Assembly: GCF_000968535.2 (NCBI RefSeq) | Contig: NC_016112.1 | Coordinates: forward strand, 1,364,001-1,428,000 | Reading direction: 5' to 3' | Length of the DNA: 64,000 bases | Origin: Methylotuvimicrobium alcaliphilum 20Z | GTDB taxonomy: Bacteria > Pseudomonadota > Gammaproteobacteria > Methylococcales > Methylomonadaceae | Part shown: positions 1 to 10,931 of the stretch, piece by piece | How the letters are laid out: every line of letters begins with the position of its first letter | How positions within the stretch are numbered: position 1 is the first letter of the stretch | Program-made: the position numbers and the translations under genes | Notes under the pieces: model-generated | What the model saw: only the letters and a program-made list of their open reading frames with translations | Database searches by the model: none | Told to the model about the DNA's origin: nothing

Positions 1-234
1 GAAATTAAAACGGACTTCGGGTACGGTTTGCTCGATTCGGCGCCAGTTTTGTTGAATGGTTTGCCGCATAGACTCGGGCATCGGCGTGGTGGAGTCCGGA
101 GCCAAACCGCCCAGCAGGTAAATCAAACGGATAGATTGTGGTAGGTTGCTTTGTAAGGCGCTAAAGCTTGAGCGAAATGCATAGCACCAACTGCACATGG
201 GATCATGGATATAGAATAAACGTGTTGTCGGCAT
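1..234 (-). CDS. DsbA-family thiol oxidoreductase, N-terminal part (runs off left edge)
   Basis: Only about the first 78 residues are inside the window; the 3' end lies beyond the left edge. The start ATG is at 234. The protein opens MPTTRLFYIHDPMCSWCYAF, with a CSWC thioredoxin-type active site at residues 14-17 right after a short beta strand, as in the cytosolic FrnE/DsbA-like oxidoreductases. There is no signal peptide, so a cytoplasmic disulfide or isomerase role is more likely than periplasmic DsbA. It is transcribed away from the L,D-transpeptidase at 426. The exact substrate cannot be told. Confidence 0.7.
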   Translation of the reverse strand, partial: MPTTRLFYIHDPMCSWCYAFRSSFSALQSNLPQSIRLIYLLGGLAPDSTTPMPESMRQTIQQNWRRIEQTVPEVRFNF

Positions 235-425
235 GGTCAGTCTACGTGCAATAAAATGTCCCTCATTGTAACCAGTGCTTTCAAATTGCGTCAAAACACG
301 AAAAAGCCAAGCCTACGAACCCCGCAAATAAATAGGGAAGTTATTGACCAAATCCTTATTTCTTGCGGACATGGGAGAGGGTGCTTAAACTAAGCGGGTT
401 ATAAATTCATTTCCAACATAATTTT

Positions 426-1244
426 ATGAAATCAACTGCCAAAATCGTTTTCGGTTTGGTTATGACAGCCTTGCTCGGCGCATGCGTCGCGCCAAAGCCT
501 GCCGCTATTTCCGACAATACTTTCGCTACCACCGCTGCCGCCGAGCCGCAAGCTCAGCCCGGTCGGAACCTTTATTTTATCCCTCCGCCGCCGTCGTCGT
601 TGGATGGTCAAAGAACTGTCGAAGATGTCCTACAGGCTTACGGCCCGTATGCAACGCTCAAGCTTGCATCCTATTTCGCCAAGGCCAATGTTTCTTATCC
701 GCCGCAGAAAGTCGCCTTTATCGCTCTGAAACAGGAAAAAAAACTGGAGCTATGGGCTAGAGACAGCGGCGAATTTCGGTTTATCCGCGACTATGATATT
801 CAGGCCGCCAGCGGCGTGGCGGGCCCTAAATTACGTCAAGGCGACGAGCAAGTGCCGGAGGGTATTTACCGTATCGAGGGGTTGAACCCAAACAGTCATT
901 ATCACCTGTCGATGAAGATCAATTACCCTAACGAATTCGATCGATTTCATGCCTGGCAGGAAGGACGTAGCAAGCCGGGGGCGGATATTTTCATCCATGG
1001 CAAAGCCAGCTCCATCGGTTGCCTGGCCATGGGCGATGAGGCAATAGAAGAGCTTTTCGTGTTGACCGCGAATGTGGGCGTCGACAATGTAAAGGTCGTG
1101 ATTGCACCGCATGATCCCAGGGTTTATCCTCTGGTGGCCGACACTGAAAAACTACCCGGTTGGACCCTTGAACTTTATTCGAGTATCTCCCGTGAAATCC
1201 ATGCGTTGTCTCCTACAGTGAAGTCGGTAAAAACCGGGTTGTGA
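426..1244 (+). CDS. YafK-type L,D-transpeptidase-fold lipoprotein
   Basis: 272 residues. The N-terminus is a lipoprotein signal with lipobox LLGAC (lipidated Cys20), followed by a Pro/Ala-rich linker. The YkuD catalytic signature is clear: IFIHGKASSIGCLAM, with His191 and nucleophile Cys199. The layout matches the YafK (DpaA/LdtF) branch, which in E. coli is reported to remove Braun's lipoprotein from peptidoglycan rather than make 3-3 crosslinks; that role is inferred here. It probably sits in the outer membrane facing the periplasm. It is a single gene, convergent with dacB. Two further YkuD-domain genes lie at 10.3 and 11.7 kb. Confidence 0.85.
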   Translation: MKSTAKIVFGLVMTALLGACVAPKPAAISDNTFATTAAAEPQAQPGRNLYFIPPPPSSLDGQRTVEDVLQAYGPYATLKLASYFAKANVSYPPQKVAFIALKQEKKLELWARDSGEFRFIRDYDIQAASGVAGPKLRQGDEQVPEGIYRIEGLNPNSHYHLSMKINYPNEFDRFHAWQEGRSKPGADIFIHGKASSIGCLAMGDEAIEELFVLTANVGVDNVKVVIAPHDPRVYPLVADTEKLPGWTLELYSSISREIHALSPTVKSVKTGL

Positions 1245-1463
1245 TCATCAGGACCGGATTTTTCATTATTCCCAAGTTCTGCGGGGCGCTGCTTCGTAAC
1301 CCTTAAGTTAAGCCTTGACAGAATAAGTAATTCGGGCATTCAGGCTCGAATGCGCTTCAAAAGCTTGCCATCCATGGCACTGGATTCCGCCAGTCCATGG
1401 CGGAATCACGGGCTTCCCTTGGCTTAATGGTAGTGGGACGCTACGGGGCATCATTGGGGGGGC

Positions 1464-2642
1464 TTATCTTAGAGACAGTTCTCGAGCGATACGATTTCTC
1501 AATTGATAAGGTACATTTTCATTCATCACGATGGCAAAAGGCTGCCATTCGCCGCGTTTTACCAAATAACCTGCTAACGAACTGACGCCCGTTAAAGTCC
1601 CGGTTTTCGCGTAGACGCCGGGCTCGATTTCCGGTAATAAGTGTTTCCATGGTCGGAAGGCTTGCAAGAGTTCGGTCAACTGCTGCGGCGAAAGACGGTT
1701 ATTACGAGATAAGCCGGCGCCATCCTCAAATGTAAAATTCTCCCAAGCGAACTGTCGAGATAAGGATTCTTCCATGTATCGCTGAACATCGGCGGTATTC
1801 GCCGGGCGTTGATAGGTTTCCGAACTCAGCATCAAAATTAGCTGATTAGCAACGAAATTAGTCGAATATTTCAACATCGTCCGCACGATTTCGCCGAGTG
1901 TTTTGCTATTGGTGTGCGTATAAAATACAGGTTGATTCGGTACTTTGCCGAAAACGATTCGCGGATCGACCTCAATTCCTTGTACCCGTAAAAAGGCAGC
2001 CATTAATTCGGCAAAATAGTTTTCCGCGTTGCTTGGATTTCGGCCGGTATTGACGCGCAACTCGCCGCTATTGATCGAGCGGCCTAGGCTTTTCGCGTAT
2101 GGAGTTAGCGGTGTTTGGGGCTCGGCAGACACTACTTTTCCGTTAATCTTTTTGATTGCTATGGTGTTGAAATTCGCCGCCGTTGCTGTAGGTACCGCAT
2201 CGTAAGGGTTGTTCGTGGTACCGGTGCCCGGTAAAACCAAACCTGCTTGAAAAAGTGAGTTGTCGAGGCCTATGGCTTTAACTTGTCGCAGACCTTTTTG
2301 TTTCAGACTTCGAGCAATCCGGGCGAGTTCTTCGGAAACCAGATAAGGATCGCCGCTTCCTTTTACCCATAAGACTCGGGACGGTTCATCCCAATAAAAC
2401 CGAGTGCGAAAACGATGCTCTTCGCCCCAGTGCATTAATGCGAGCCAAGCTGTGGCTAACTTGGTTGTTGAGGCCGGAATTAACGGCCTGTCGGCGTGAT
2501 CGGCGCGTATCGTTCGCCCGTTTGAATCCAAAACGATAAGCCCTGCGTTGTTCAGTTTTGAAAAAGCGGTTAGGGCTTCATCCGCATGACTGAATGCAGG
2601 CAATATAAACAATAAACAGATCAGGTAGCTAATTCGGCGCAT
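1464..2642 (-). CDS. dacB: D-alanyl-D-alanine carboxypeptidase/endopeptidase (PBP4)
   Basis: 392 residues with a signal peptide ending near SHA-DE. All three penicillin-binding motifs are present: SxxK as STTK (Ser58, Lys61), SxN as STN (260-262) and KTG (346-348). This is the DacB/PBP4 (peptidase S13) class, a periplasmic enzyme that trims the terminal D-Ala and cleaves 4-3 crosslinks. At 392 residues it is shorter than E. coli PBP4 (477), so the extra inserted domain is probably reduced. Upstream is a dispersed repeat (2691-2883) with no other gene, so it is likely transcribed alone. Confidence 0.93.
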   Translation of the reverse strand: MRRISYLICLLFILPAFSHADEALTAFSKLNNAGLIVLDSNGRTIRADHADRPLIPASTTKLATAWLALMHWGEEHRFRTRFYWDEPSRVLWVKGSGDPYLVSEELARIARSLKQKGLRQVKAIGLDNSLFQAGLVLPGTGTTNNPYDAVPTATAANFNTIAIKKINGKVVSAEPQTPLTPYAKSLGRSINSGELRVNTGRNPSNAENYFAELMAAFLRVQGIEVDPRIVFGKVPNQPVFYTHTNSKTLGEIVRTMLKYSTNFVANQLILMLSSETYQRPANTADVQRYMEESLSRQFAWENFTFEDGAGLSRNNRLSPQQLTELLQAFRPWKHLLPEIEPGVYAKTGTLTGVSSLAGYLVKRGEWQPFAIVMNENVPYQLRNRIARELSLR

Positions 2643-2690
2643 TTAAAATTTCCAGTAACGTTCATGAAGGTTTGGCAATCACACCGGATG

Positions 2691-2883
2691 ATGAACCTAA
2701 AAAGAGCAATTGATAGTCTCAAGCTACCGTTCGCCCTGAGCCCATCGGCAGTGCTTAGGAGTGCGCTGTCGCGAAGGGTAGCTTGAGGCTTCACCAAGCC
2801 GGTGAAAGTGTTGTAGCCCCTTCATGTTTAGACTTGGCTCAGCACGAACGGTCTACAACACATGCGAACTGTTTTTTTTAGGT
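2691..2883. repeat. dispersed repeat family H, copy 1
   Basis: Fills most of the 400-bp gap between dacB and sdaA. It is collinear with 43159-43355: both start ATGAACCTAAAAA, both carry TTCGCCCTGAGCCC and AGGCTTCACCAAG, and both end near GGTCTACAACACATG. Internal pieces are complementary (CTCAAGCTACC and GGTAGCTTGAGG), so it can fold into a hairpin. No coding potential seen. Confidence 0.75.
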
Positions 2884-3045
2884 TTATGGGTAATAAAGAC
2901 TATCATCTTTTCTTATGTTGTCGAAGGATCAGCGAAAGTCGTTGAAATGTACTTTTCCTTTTCAATCGCCCCTGTCGATAGATAGAAAAAAGCGTTATAT
3001 TGAAGACCTACATTGATATTCATTTGTAATCAACGCAGGTTTACC

Positions 3046-4425
3046 ATGGCAATTAGCGCATTCGATATATTTAAAATCGGCATCGGACCGTCCAGTTCTC
3101 ATACCGTTGGTCCCATGAGAGCGGCTATGCAATTCGCTTTGAATTTGGACGAAGACAAAATTTTAGAGCAGGTTGAAACAATCACTGTGGCACTTTACGG
3201 CTCGTTAGGAGCGACCGGTAAAGGCCATGGTACCGACAAAGCTGTGATGTTGGGGCTTGAAGGCGAGTCGCCGGATTGCATCGATCCGGATATCATTCCG
3301 GGCAGACTGGAAACGATTAGGCAAAGCGGACGTTTACAAGTCTTGTCGCGCCGCTCCATTCAATTTATCGAGAAAAAACATCTACAGTTTAACCGTAAAG
3401 TCTTGCCGTTTCATTCCAATGGACTGCGTTTCACGGCAATTGATGCATCAGGGACCGAGCTGTTGCAGAAAGATTATTATTCGGTCGGTGGCGGTTTTGT
3501 CGTTAACGGCGAGCAGGCCGCGACCGATCGTTTGATCGATGACGATACGTGTTTGCCTTATCCGTTTAAGACAGCCGATGGTTTGCTTAAATTATGCAAG
3601 GAACATAAGAAGTCTATTAGCGAATTAATGCTGAATAATGAAAAAGCTTGGTTAAGCGAGGCTGAAATACGAAAAAATCTATTGACTATTTGGCATGTTA
3701 TGCAGGCCTGCGTTGAAAGAGGGATTGCTCAAGAAGGCGTGTTGCCGGGAGGTGTGAAAGTTAAACGTCGAGCAGCGCAAATTTATAAACAATTGATACA
3801 TGAAATTCCTTCGCATGCTCCGAAATTGCCTCCCGGTAAACTCGATTGGGTCAATCTTTTTGCGTTAGCGGTGAATGAAGAAAATGCCGCGGGCGGGCGT
3901 GTCGTGACTGCGCCAACCAACGGCGCGGCAGGAATTATTCCGGCTGTACTGCACTATTATTGGAGGTTTTGCGAGGGTGCGAATGACGAAGGCGTGATTC
4001 GTTTTTTATTGACCGCCGCCGCAATCGCGATTTTATACAAGGAAAATGCCTCGATTTCCGGGGCCGAAGTCGGTTGCCAGGGAGAGGTAGGAGTCGCCTG
4101 TTCGATGGCGGCAGGCGCTTTGGCCGAAGTGTTGGGAGGGACGCCTGCTCAGGTGGAAAATGCCGCCGAAATCGGCATGGAGCATAATTTAGGCTTAACT
4201 TGCGATCCGGTCGGCGGTTTAGTGCAAGTGCCTTGCATCGAACGCAATGCGATGGGTTCGGTTAAGGCTATCAATGCCGCGCGTATTGCATTGCGAGGCG
4301 ACGGTTCGCATTATGTATCGTTGGATAAAGTGATTAAAACGATGCGCGAGACAGGCGCCGATATGAAAACCAAATATAAGGAAACCGCGCGCGGTGGATT
4401 GGCGGTCAATTTGATCGAATGTTAG
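3046..4425 (+). CDS. sdaA: L-serine ammonia-lyase (L-serine dehydratase), iron-sulfur type
   Basis: 459 residues from the ATG at 3046 ([20 protein letters not shown]). An in-frame TTG at 3013 would add 11 residues not typical of the family. It deaminates L-serine to pyruvate plus ammonia in the cytosol. The N-terminal domain has the SSSHTVGPM motif; the C-terminal half holds the cysteines expected for the catalytic 4Fe-4S cluster, in [12 protein letters not shown] and [14 protein letters not shown]. Length matches the single-chain gammaproteobacterial SdaA/SdaB form. It stands alone, convergent with bamD. Confidence 0.93.
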   Translation: MAISAFDIFKIGIGPSSSHTVGPMRAAMQFALNLDEDKILEQVETITVALYGSLGATGKGHGTDKAVMLGLEGESPDCIDPDIIPGRLETIRQSGRLQVLSRRSIQFIEKKHLQFNRKVLPFHSNGLRFTAIDASGTELLQKDYYSVGGGFVVNGEQAATDRLIDDDTCLPYPFKTADGLLKLCKEHKKSISELMLNNEKAWLSEAEIRKNLLTIWHVMQACVERGIAQEGVLPGGVKVKRRAAQIYKQLIHEIPSHAPKLPPGKLDWVNLFALAVNEENAAGGRVVTAPTNGAAGIIPAVLHYYWRFCEGANDEGVIRFLLTAAAIAILYKENASISGAEVGCQGEVGVACSMAAGALAEVLGGTPAQVENAAEIGMEHNLGLTCDPVGGLVQVPCIERNAMGSVKAINAARIALRGDGSHYVSLDKVIKTMRETGADMKTKYKETARGGLAVNLIEC

Positions 4426-4525
4426 GACGATAATTGAAAGCGCCGGATCTTCAAATCCTTCATGTTCTTCATGGTAAAAAATAAGGGTCAAGCAATTAGC
4501 AACTGAGGAATTTTTGTTATTGAGG

Positions 4526-5362
4526 TCATTTGTCGAACCCAATAAAATCCCAGACTTTTCCGGCCATGGTTCTGTTTTCCCGTTCCGGTACCGGCGGCCC
4601 GTCCGGAAAATTCAGTTCATAAACACGCGAGGCATTGTTAGCCAGTGTTTCCATACCCAGTTTTTTATAAGCTTCAATCATAACCTCCAACGCAAACGGA
4701 ACGGCGGTTGTGCGTTGGTAATTGTTCACGACTTCGGATGCGCGGTTAACCGCCGCGACATAGGCTTTACGCCTCAAATAGAACCTTGCGGCATGGACTT
4801 CGTGCATCGCCATGTTATTGCGCAGCGCGATCATGCGCTGTTGCGCGTCGGGGATATATTGACTGTCCGGGAAGCGGCTGAGTAATTCCTGGAAATTATT
4901 GTAGGCATCCCGAGCGCTGCCCGGATCGCGTTGCGAGGTATCGGTAGGTAAAAATCTTTCGAGAAATCCGATGTCGCGATTGTAATTGACCAACCCTTTC
5001 AAGTAATAGGCGTAATCGACGCTGGGATTGCGAGGATGAATTTTAATAAACCTCTCGGCGGCTGCAATCGCGGCTTCGGAGTCGTCATTTTTGTAATAGG
5101 CATAAGCAATATTCAATTGTGCCTGAGCGGCATACTCTCCAAACGGAAAACGCGATTCGAGCGTTTCGTACATTTTGATCGCTTTTTGATAATAACCATC
5201 GTCCATCGCTTCCTTGGCTGAGGTGTGCAGCTTCTCCTCGCTCCAATCTTTATATTCGTCGGTACTAGTGCTTTCCAGGTTGAAGTTTTTTAACGTTTCG
5301 CAGCCCGGAAGTAACAGGCCTAAAGTAATAACGAGAAGGAATTTTACTAAAAATAATCGCAT
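4526..5362 (-). CDS. bamD: outer membrane protein assembly factor BamD
   Basis: 278 residues. The lipoprotein signal has lipobox LLLPGC (Cys21), followed by the BamD tetratricopeptide array (SAKEAMDDGYYQKAIKMYE, FPFGEYAAQAQLNIAYAYY, FPDSQYIPDAQQRM). BamD is the essential lipoprotein of the BAM complex at the inner face of the outer membrane, which inserts beta-barrel proteins. It is somewhat longer than E. coli BamD (245), mostly at the C-terminus. It is divergent from rluD, the conserved gammaproteobacterial arrangement, but here the shared promoter region holds a 209-bp palindromic element. Confidence 0.95.
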   Translation of the reverse strand: MRLFLVKFLLVITLGLLLPGCETLKNFNLESTSTDEYKDWSEEKLHTSAKEAMDDGYYQKAIKMYETLESRFPFGEYAAQAQLNIAYAYYKNDDSEAAIAAAERFIKIHPRNPSVDYAYYLKGLVNYNRDIGFLERFLPTDTSQRDPGSARDAYNNFQELLSRFPDSQYIPDAQQRMIALRNNMAMHEVHAARFYLRRKAYVAAVNRASEVVNNYQRTTAVPFALEVMIEAYKKLGMETLANNASRVYELNFPDGPPVPERENRTMAGKVWDFIGFDK

Positions 5363-5448
5363 AGAGCTGACGACACGTTGTAATATGTACGGTTTTTTCG
5401 TTGTGGATGAACAGGTTTCGTTAAGCGCAAGATGCGTTTAACGCTAAT

Positions 5449-5657
5449 TATACTTCGCGCGGTCATGTTTGCGGAATTCTGACGCGCTCTTTTGTCCGGT
5501 AGCTGCGTTACCTACATGGATGTAGGTAAGGGGCGTGAGCAGGAGCGGAAGCTTTGCGAAAACAGTTACATAGCTTGCTATGCGCCTGTTTTCGCGCCTT
5601 GCTACCGAACAAAATAGCATTGCCATAAAATCCGCAAAAATGGCCGCGCGAAGTATA
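5449..5657. mobile_element. 209-bp nested palindromic element in the bamD/rluD promoter region
   Basis: Long imperfect inverted repeat. The outer arms are TATACTTCGCGCGGTCAT (5449) and the complement ending CGCGCGAAGTATA (5657). Inside, TTTTGTCCGGTAGC (5490-5503) pairs with GCTACCGAACAAAA (5601-5614). The centre has two small hairpins (ACCTACATGGATGTAGGT; GCGAAAACAG...CTGTTTTCGC). The nested symmetry suggests a small non-autonomous element or a structured RNA. No second copy was seen in the window. Confidence 0.6.
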
Positions 5658-5703
5658 AGCAACGAGTATAACTTAACGGCGAACTAATCAGAAGATATAA
5701 GTT

Positions 5704-6648
5704 ATGACAAGATTATCGGCACAAATTCCCGAAGAGATGGCGGGTATGCGTTTGGATCAAGTGCTTGCTGAGCTATTTTCGGATTATTCCCGAAGTAAGC
5801 TACAGACTTGGCTGAAGGTCGGGCGAGTGGTGGTTAACGGCGCCCAATTAAAGGCCAAAGACAAGGTCGAAGGCGGCGAGTTCATTGAGCTCGATGCCGA
5901 AGCCGAGGTGGTTTTGGAATGCGAGGCGGAAGCGATACCGCTGGATATCGTTTATGAAGACGAATCCTTGTTGATCATCAATAAGCCGGCGGGCTTAGTC
6001 GTGCATCCGGCAGTCGGCAATTGGACGGGGACTTTGCAGAATGCATTGCTCAATCATGTGCCGAGCCTCGAAACCTTGCCTAGAGCCGGCATTGTGCATC
6101 GCATCGATAAAGAGACCAGCGGTTTGTTAATGGTGGCAAAAACGCTGCCTGCTCATAACAGCTTGGTCAAGCAGTTACAAGAGCGTTCGATAGAAAGGGA
6201 GTACTTGGCGATTACCAAGGGACGAATCATCGCCGGCGCGACGATTGACGAGCCGATCGGTCGGCATCCGACCGATCGTAAACGCTATTCGGTCAGGCAA
6301 ACGGGCAAGGATGCGGTAACCCATTATCGGGTTGTCGAACGTTTTGCTAGGCATAGTCTAATTCGTGTCAAATTGGAAACCGGACGCACGCATCAGATTC
6401 GGGTCCATATGGCGTATGTTCATTTTCCATTGGTTGGCGATCCGGTTTACGGCGGGCGTTTTCAGTTGCCGCCGGACTGTTCCGAACAATTGGAGATAGA
6501 GCTTCGGGCATTCAAGCGTCAAGCGCTTCATGCCGAAAAACTGGGTTTGCTGCATCCTGAAACGCAAGAATACTGCGAATGGATTCAACCTTTACCCGAC
6601 GATATGATTCGATTATTGGCCGCATTACGAGACAATGAACAGCACTAA
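5704..6648 (+). CDS. rluD: 23S rRNA pseudouridine(1911/1915/1917) synthase
   Basis: 314 residues. An N-terminal S4 RNA-binding domain (about 15-75, LSAQIPEEMAGMRLDQVLAE) precedes the RluA-family catalytic domain with HRIDKETSGLL; the catalytic Asp is residue 135. It modifies helix 69 of 23S rRNA and supports 50S assembly. It overlaps pgeF by 14 bp, so the two are translationally coupled; bamD / rluD-pgeF is the familiar order (yfiO-rluD-yfiH in E. coli). Confidence 0.95.
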   Translation: MTRLSAQIPEEMAGMRLDQVLAELFSDYSRSKLQTWLKVGRVVVNGAQLKAKDKVEGGEFIELDAEAEVVLECEAEAIPLDIVYEDESLLIINKPAGLVVHPAVGNWTGTLQNALLNHVPSLETLPRAGIVHRIDKETSGLLMVAKTLPAHNSLVKQLQERSIEREYLAITKGRIIAGATIDEPIGRHPTDRKRYSVRQTGKDAVTHYRVVERFARHSLIRVKLETGRTHQIRVHMAYVHFPLVGDPVYGGRFQLPPDCSEQLEIELRAFKRQALHAEKLGLLHPETQEYCEWIQPLPDDMIRLLAALRDNEQH

Positions 6649-7369
6649 GTATTGGCTGAAGCCCGATTGGCCTGCGCCGGCCAATGTTTTCGCCGCAACG
6701 ACCCTGCGAAGCGGCGGTTTCAGCACTGGATCGTTTCAAAGCCTTAATCCCGCGATGCATGTTGGCGATAATCCTGAATTGGTGTTGAAGAATCGGCAAC
6801 GGATCATCGGCATGCTCGACTTGCCGAATGCACCGGTTTGGTTGAATCAAGTGCATGGTAAAACCGTAGTCGATGCGTCGCAAGTGAATACGCTGGTCGA
6901 GGCCGACGCGAGTTTTAGTCATGAGCCGGGAGTCGTTTGCACGGTATTGACCGCCGATTGTTTGCCGGTATTGCTGTGTTCTCGTGACGGACGCAGTGTC
7001 GCAGCCGTTCATGCCGGCTGGAGGGGGTTGTTGGCTGGCGTGATCGTTGAATCCGTTAAGGCGATGAAAACGCTTGACCTATTGGTTTGGCTTGGGCCGG
7101 CGATAGGGCCGGATGCCTTTGAAGTCGGTGATGATGTTCGTACTGCGTTTGTTGAAAGTAACGAGCGTTATGCCGATGGATTTCGTGCAGTCGCAAAGGG
7201 TAAATGGTTGGCCGATATTTATTGTTTAGCGCGTATCAACCTGGCTCTAGCCGGTATTGAAAGCGTTTATGGCGGACAGTTTTGTACCCTGTCCGATGTC
7301 GAGCGTTTTTATTCGTTTCGGCGCGACAAGGAAACAGGCAGGATGGCAAGTTTAATTTGGAGAATATAA
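6635..7369 (+). CDS. pgeF: peptidoglycan editing factor PgeF (YfiH, laccase-domain family)
   Basis: 244 residues. The copper/zinc-site motifs of the family are visible: NQVHGK (His74), TADCLPVLL (Cys109) and HAGWRGL (His126). In E. coli the protein is an amidase-type editing enzyme that removes wrongly incorporated L-Ser from peptidoglycan precursors; older annotations call it polyphenol oxidase. Its ATG lies inside the end of rluD. The ZIP gene follows after 7 bp. Confidence 0.92.
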   Translation: MNSTKYWLKPDWPAPANVFAATTLRSGGFSTGSFQSLNPAMHVGDNPELVLKNRQRIIGMLDLPNAPVWLNQVHGKTVVDASQVNTLVEADASFSHEPGVVCTVLTADCLPVLLCSRDGRSVAAVHAGWRGLLAGVIVESVKAMKTLDLLVWLGPAIGPDAFEVGDDVRTAFVESNERYADGFRAVAKGKWLADIYCLARINLALAGIESVYGGQFCTLSDVERFYSFRRDKETGRMASLIWRI

Positions 7370-7376
7370 AACCGTT

Positions 7377-8201
7377 ATGGATTTATTGTTTTTAATTATT
7401 ATTTTTACCGCGTTGGGCGGGGTTTTAAGTGTTTTGGCCGCTTCGTTTTTTTTATGGCTGGATGATGTTCAGCGGGCTCGGGTTTTGCCGCACGGCATCA
7501 GTTTCGCGACCGGCGCATTATTGGCGGTGGCCTTTTGGGGCTTGATTCCGCATGCTTTCGAGGATGTCGATTCGGATCGTATTCAAAGTTTGTCGGCGGT
7601 GATTATGGCTGGAATTCTGGGCTTTTTTATGCTGGAAAAGCTGTTGGTTTGGCGACATTGCCATCATAACCATTGCGAAGCGCATGGCGAAGATGCAGAG
7701 GGTCACCATCCGGCCGGAATGTTAATTTTGATAGGCGACGGTATTCATAATTTTGTCGACGGCATACTGATTGCCGCGGCATTTTTAACCGACGTCAAAC
7801 TAGGAATAGTAACGAGTTTGGCGGTTGCCGCGCATGAGATTCCGCAAGAAGTCGGCGATTTCGCAATATTGTTGCAAAGCGGTTATTCCAAAGGCAAAGC
7901 GCTTTATTACAATATCCTATCGAGTCTTGCGACGGTGGTTGGCGGCATTCTTGCGTATTTCAGCTTGGAAGACTTGCATGATAGTCTTCCGTATTTTTTA
8001 GCGATGGCGGCTTCGAGTTTTATTTACATCGCCGTGGCCGATTTGATTCCGACCTTGCATGAAAAAACCGAGTTGAAGGTTTCAGTGCAACAAGTCGCAT
8101 TAATTGCAGCCGGGGTGTTGTTGATTTGTTCGCTACATGGATTTGCCCATGATATTGAATTGGAAAGCCTTGAGCGGAAGCACCAGGAAGGTGGAAGATA
8201 A
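7377..8201 (+). CDS. ZIP-family divalent metal transporter
   Basis: 274 residues and about eight membrane spans. TM4/TM5 carry the ZIP metal-path motifs [10 protein letters not shown] and [12 protein letters not shown] His-rich loop ([18 protein letters not shown], around 95-111) lies between TM3 and TM4, as in zinc/iron ZIPs. It imports divalent metal, probably Zn or Fe, across the inner membrane. It is the last gene of rluD-pgeF-ZIP. The stop codon at 8199-8201 is followed within 2 bp by a heptanucleotide array. Confidence 0.9.
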   Translation: MDLLFLIIIFTALGGVLSVLAASFFLWLDDVQRARVLPHGISFATGALLAVAFWGLIPHAFEDVDSDRIQSLSAVIMAGILGFFMLEKLLVWRHCHHNHCEAHGEDAEGHHPAGMLILIGDGIHNFVDGILIAAAFLTDVKLGIVTSLAVAAHEIPQEVGDFAILLQSGYSKGKALYYNILSSLATVVGGILAYFSLEDLHDSLPYFLAMAASSFIYIAVADLIPTLHEKTELKVSVQQVALIAAGVLLICSLHGFAHDIELESLERKHQEGGR

Positions 8202-8203
8202 TA

Positions 8204-8427
8204 GCGGAAAGCGGAAAGCGGAAAGCGGAAAGCGGAAAGCAGAAAGCAGAAAGCAGAAAGCAGAAAGCAGAAAGCAGAAAGCAGAAAGCAGAAAGCAGAA
8301 AGCAGAAAGCGGAAAGCAGAAAGCGGAAAGCAGAAAGCAGAAAGCAGAAAGCAGAAAGCAGAAAGCAGAAAGCAGAAAGCAGAAAGCAGAAAGCAGAAAG
8401 CAGAAAGCAGAAAGCAGAAAGCGGAAA
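8204..8427. repeat. heptanucleotide tandem array, 32 units of GC(A/G)GAAA
   Basis: 224 bp, exactly 32 uninterrupted 7-bp units. The first units and a few later ones are GCGGAAA, the rest GCAGAAA. Seven is not a multiple of three, so all frames cycle and long open frames on both strands are artefacts. It starts 2 bp after the ZIP stop codon. Such an array is expected to be unstable in copy number. Confidence 0.95.
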
Positions 8428-8464
8428 TTAGGACTTGACAAACGTATAAAATGCCGCATCATTT

Positions 8465-8569
8465 CGCTAACCGCTAACCGCTAACCGCTAACCGCTAACC
8501 GCTAACCGCTAACCGCTAACCGCTAACCGCTAACCGCTAACCGCTAACCGCTAACCGCTAACCGCTAAC
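8465..8569. repeat. heptanucleotide tandem array, 15 units of CGCTAAC
   Basis: 105 bp, 15 perfect units, 37 bp after the first array and of unrelated sequence. It ends 14 bp before the pgm stop codon, so it lies between the convergent ZIP and pgm genes. No spacer structure, so not a CRISPR. Confidence 0.95.
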
Positions 8570-8583
8570 TGCCTACTTCGTCC

Positions 8584-10257
<1,674 letters not shown>

Positions 10258-10291
10258 TTACACTAAAACACAAGCTAAGAGTAGTTTATTT

Positions 10292-10834
10292 ATGATCCGA
10301 ATTGGTGTGTTTCCGATTCTTTTTTTGTTGGCGTCGAATGCTTACGCCAGTAACGATGTCTGGTTGTTGATCGATACTGATGCGCTGACGCTTGAAGTTA
10401 AGAAAGGAGAGCAGACGTTAGAAAGATTGGAAAACATTGCGATAGGCCGTAATGGCGCGGGGGTCAAGGAATTGCGCGGCGATGATGTTACTCCTTTAGG
10501 GACTTACAAAATTGGCTGGATCAATGAAAAAAGCAGTTTTTATCGTTTTTTCGGCTTGTCTTATCCTTCGGTCGATAACGCTTATGCAGCACTTGACAAG
10601 GGGCTTATCGATCCGTTAACTTTTGAGACGATTGTCGAAGCACACCAAAAACACAGTATTCCTCCCCAGAATACTCCCTTAGGGGGGCAAATCGGCATTC
10701 ACGGCTTGGGGCGTGGCGATGAGAAAATTCATAGAACTATGAATTGGACTCATGGCTGTATTGCATTGACTAATCGGCAAATTGACCGTTTGAGTAAGTG
10801 GGTTGATAAAGAAATTACGGTGCAAATAAAATAG
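10292..10834 (+). CDS. periplasmic L,D-transpeptidase (YkuD domain)
   Basis: 180 residues from the ATG at 10292, chosen because it gives a clean signal peptide (MIRIGVFPILFLLASNAYA) and has a purine-rich AAGAG upstream. The longer frame from 10217 would overlap pgm. Catalytic signature: GIHGLG ... NWTHGCIALTNRQID, with the nucleophile Cys in THGC. YkuD enzymes form 3-3 crosslinks or attach lipoproteins to meso-DAP. The next gene is an OprI-like lipoprotein, a possible substrate; that link is inference from position. Confidence 0.85.
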   Translation: MIRIGVFPILFLLASNAYASNDVWLLIDTDALTLEVKKGEQTLERLENIAIGRNGAGVKELRGDDVTPLGTYKIGWINEKSSFYRFFGLSYPSVDNAYAALDKGLIDPLTFETIVEAHQKHSIPPQNTPLGGQIGIHGLGRGDEKIHRTMNWTHGCIALTNRQIDRLSKWVDKEITVQIK

Positions 10835-10931
10835 TTCTGGAATATTTTGAAAAAAAAGTTCAATATATTTCATCGAATGCTTTTGAAAAAAAATCTTAGT
10901 AACAACTCTTACAGTAAAAAAGGAAAATAAT

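Noticed and set aside
1383-1407. Hairpin GATTCCGCC...GGCGGAATC between the L,D-transpeptidase and dacB
   Set aside because: No T tract, so not called as an intrinsic terminator.
5444-5662. 72-codon open frame between bamD and rluD
   Set aside because: Lies exactly on the palindromic element; no family resemblance.
8133-8484. Long open frames on both strands with repeating KAESRKQ / LLSAFCF units
   Set aside because: Products of the heptanucleotide array; no ribosome site, and the frames lie over the ZIP 3' end.
8465-8569. Possible CRISPR-like array
   Set aside because: Direct tandem 7-mers without spacers and no cas genes.
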